Under the pieces are notes generated by a model. That model saw only the letters and a program-made list of their open reading frames with translations, ran no database searches and was not told the origin of the DNA. Shown one piece after another: positions 5,766 to 6,896 of a DNA stretch of 6,896 nucleotides (position 1 is the stretch's first letter; the number at the start of each line of letters is the position of its first letter). Made by a program: the position numbers and the translations under genes. The DNA comes from Candidatus Zixiibacteriota bacterium (lineage in GTDB: Bacteria; Zixibacteria; MSB-5A5; GN15; JACZUZ01), in NCBI GenBank assembly GCA_022563625.1, contig JADFNA010000085.1, positions 1-6,896 on the forward strand, given 5' to 3'.

Positions 5766-6896
5766 CTAGTAGTTTACAACTGCCTCAACCGCGCTTTCTA
5801 TCTTTTCAATTGTCGGCAGGCAGGCTTCGTCGCCATCGACGCCATAAGCCACTCGTGAATCAATCGCATGCACAATTTTCAGCGGCGCCTCGAGCGCATC
5901 AATAGTTTGATCTTTGGTGATCACCGAGGCGATTGTCGGGCCGCAGCCGCCCATAAAGCGGTCTTCGGTAACAATCACAACCTTTCCGCATTCTTCGGCT
6001 GTCTGGCGAATCAGGTCTTCGTCGAGCGGGCGCAGTGTGCGCAAATCGACGACGCGAATGTTTATGCCTTTGGCGCGCAGGTTTTCGGCGACTTTGAGAG
6101 ACATGGCTACTGTTGCGCCGTAAGTGATAACCGCACAGTCGCTGTTCTCCGGCAGATATGTTGCGCCTTTGCCGAATTCAATCAGTTCATCAATCGGCGG
6201 ATATTCTGTCTCCAGCGGTATGCCTTCCCAATCGCGCCGGTTGTACAATGCGACGGACTCACAGAACAGGACCGGATCATCACAGGCCCAGGCGGTGCGC
6301 AGCATTCCTGCGGCGTCACGTCCGTTCGATGGTGTGGCGATAATCAGTCCGGGCATCTGCATCCAGGTGCCCATGTTCGACTCCGAGTGCCAGAATGCTC
6401 CTGCGCCCTGTTTGTAACCGCCGAATGTCACACGCAGGACAAGCGGCAGCGGCCACTGGGCGCTGGAAAGCTGGCACATGGTTGCGATGCGGTCTTTTAT
6501 TACCTGGTAGGCCGGTGAGACATAATCCAGGAACTGGATTTCCGGCAGCGGGCGCCGCCCGGCGAAACAATGGCCCATGGCCCGGCCCATGATGCCGGCT
6601 TCATCAAGCGAGGTATTCCAGCAGCGGTCTCTTCCAAATTCGTCCTGCAGATGTTTTGAAAGCAGAAAAACTCCGCCTTTGCCTTTCATGTTTTTTTGCA
6701 GTTCGGTCTCTTCAATCATCCTGCCGGACCAGTCGGCGACATCCTCACCAAACAGAATTGCATCGGTTGACATCGCGAAAATATCAAACAGCGAGTAGGT
6801 GATCGCATGGCGCATGGTCATCGGCCCGGCTTTTTCCGGAATCTCCGGTGAGGTGAAATAACCCGCTTTGTGATATTTCTTATACAACTGTTCGCG
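5766..6896 (-). CDS. 2-oxoacid dehydrogenase E1 beta domain (pyruvate or branched-chain type), N-terminus beyond the window
   Basis: Thiamine-diphosphate-dependent decarboxylating subunit or domain of a 2-oxoacid dehydrogenase complex. The frame is open to the right edge, with 376 codons seen. The pyrimidine-binding fold begins at TMRHAITYSLFDIF, followed by ILFGEDV (window residues 47-53). LDEAGIMGRAMGHCFAGRRPLPEIQF carries the conserved Glu (window residue 99) that activates the cofactor. DYVSPAYQVI and WHSES follow. The C-terminal transketolase-like domain has CAVITYGATVAMSLKVAENL and the hallmark VVDLRTLRPLDEDLI. Before the beta domain stand about 25 residues (REQLYKKYHKAGYFTSPEIPEKAGP) that look like a linker. 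This suggests either a fused alpha-beta E1, as is common in FCB bacteria, or a separate beta gene starting at the ATG of MTMRHA (6821). The substrate, pyruvate or branched-chain 2-oxoacid, cannot be decided. The stop is TAG at 5766-5768. Confidence 0.92.
   Translation of the reverse strand, partial: REQLYKKYHKAGYFTSPEIPEKAGPMTMRHAITYSLFDIFAMSTDAILFGEDVADWSGRMIEETELQKNMKGKGGVFLLSKHLQDEFGRDRCWNTSLDEAGIMGRAMGHCFAGRRPLPEIQFLDYVSPAYQVIKDRIATMCQLSSAQWPLPLVLRVTFGGYKQGAGAFWHSESNMGTWMQMPGLIIATPSNGRDAAGMLRTAWACDDPVLFCESVALYNRRDWEGIPLETEYPPIDELIEFGKGATYLPENSDCAVITYGATVAMSLKVAENLRAKGINIRVVDLRTLRPLDEDLIRQTAEECGKVVIVTEDRFMGGCGPTIASVITKDQTIDALEAPLKIVHAIDSRVAYGVDGDEACLPTIEKIESAVEAVVNY

Noticed and set aside
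5868..6518. Long plus-strand frame opposite the E1 gene
   Set aside because: Antisense shadow of a strongly conserved E1 beta coding sequence; its translation has no family character.
6885..6887. TTG at 6887 as the E1 start codon
   Set aside because: The frame is open beyond it to the window edge and no ribosome site precedes it, so the CDS is treated as partial.

Overview
The window reads as ordinary bacterial chromosome from an uncultured lineage. The dockerin-type doublet at the C-terminus of the protein at 4385-5218, with its D-x-N-x-D-G loops and the 'FTGGPxP' linker, is the kind of secreted C-terminal module I associate with FCB-group candidate phyla such as Zixibacteria. That placement is an inference, not a proof. 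Every gene except one short gene lies on the minus strand. I see no tRNA, rRNA, CRISPR array or transposase.

Right end (5375-6896), metabolic: the C-terminal 376 codons of a thiamine-diphosphate 2-oxoacid dehydrogenase E1 beta domain enter from the right edge. A small Alvin-type 2[4Fe-4S] ferredoxin gene follows downstream. Two related palindromic elements (5317-5360 and 5700-5741) bracket the ferredoxin. Next comes a secreted dockerin-repeat protein (4385-5218) with its own ribosome binding site and a plausible promoter.

Middle (3686-4384): a plus-strand DUF4242 gene (3941-4213) lies divergent from the UbiA gene and convergent with the dockerin gene. It has a good sigma70-like promoter at 3758-3786. 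The convergent gap 4214-4384 holds three perfect inverted repeats.

Left half (1-3685), envelope glycan: a UbiA-family prenyltransferase resembling decaprenyl-phosphate phosphoribosyltransferase, and two multi-membrane GT-C (family 39-like) glycosyltransferases. UbiA enzymes of this type make polyprenyl-linked pentose donors, which membrane GT-C enzymes use outside the membrane, so the set is functionally coherent.

The most notable point is at about 2935-2957. The conserved part of UbiA stops abruptly just where a recognisable GT-C protein begins in mid-domain in another frame, at a 9-base direct repeat. UbiA appears to lack its last membrane segment and the GT-C protein its catalytic N-terminal part. 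This looks like a deletion/recombination scar or an assembly chimera. It should not be read as two intact genes with a 326-base overlap. I did not find a convincing new defence or mobile system.
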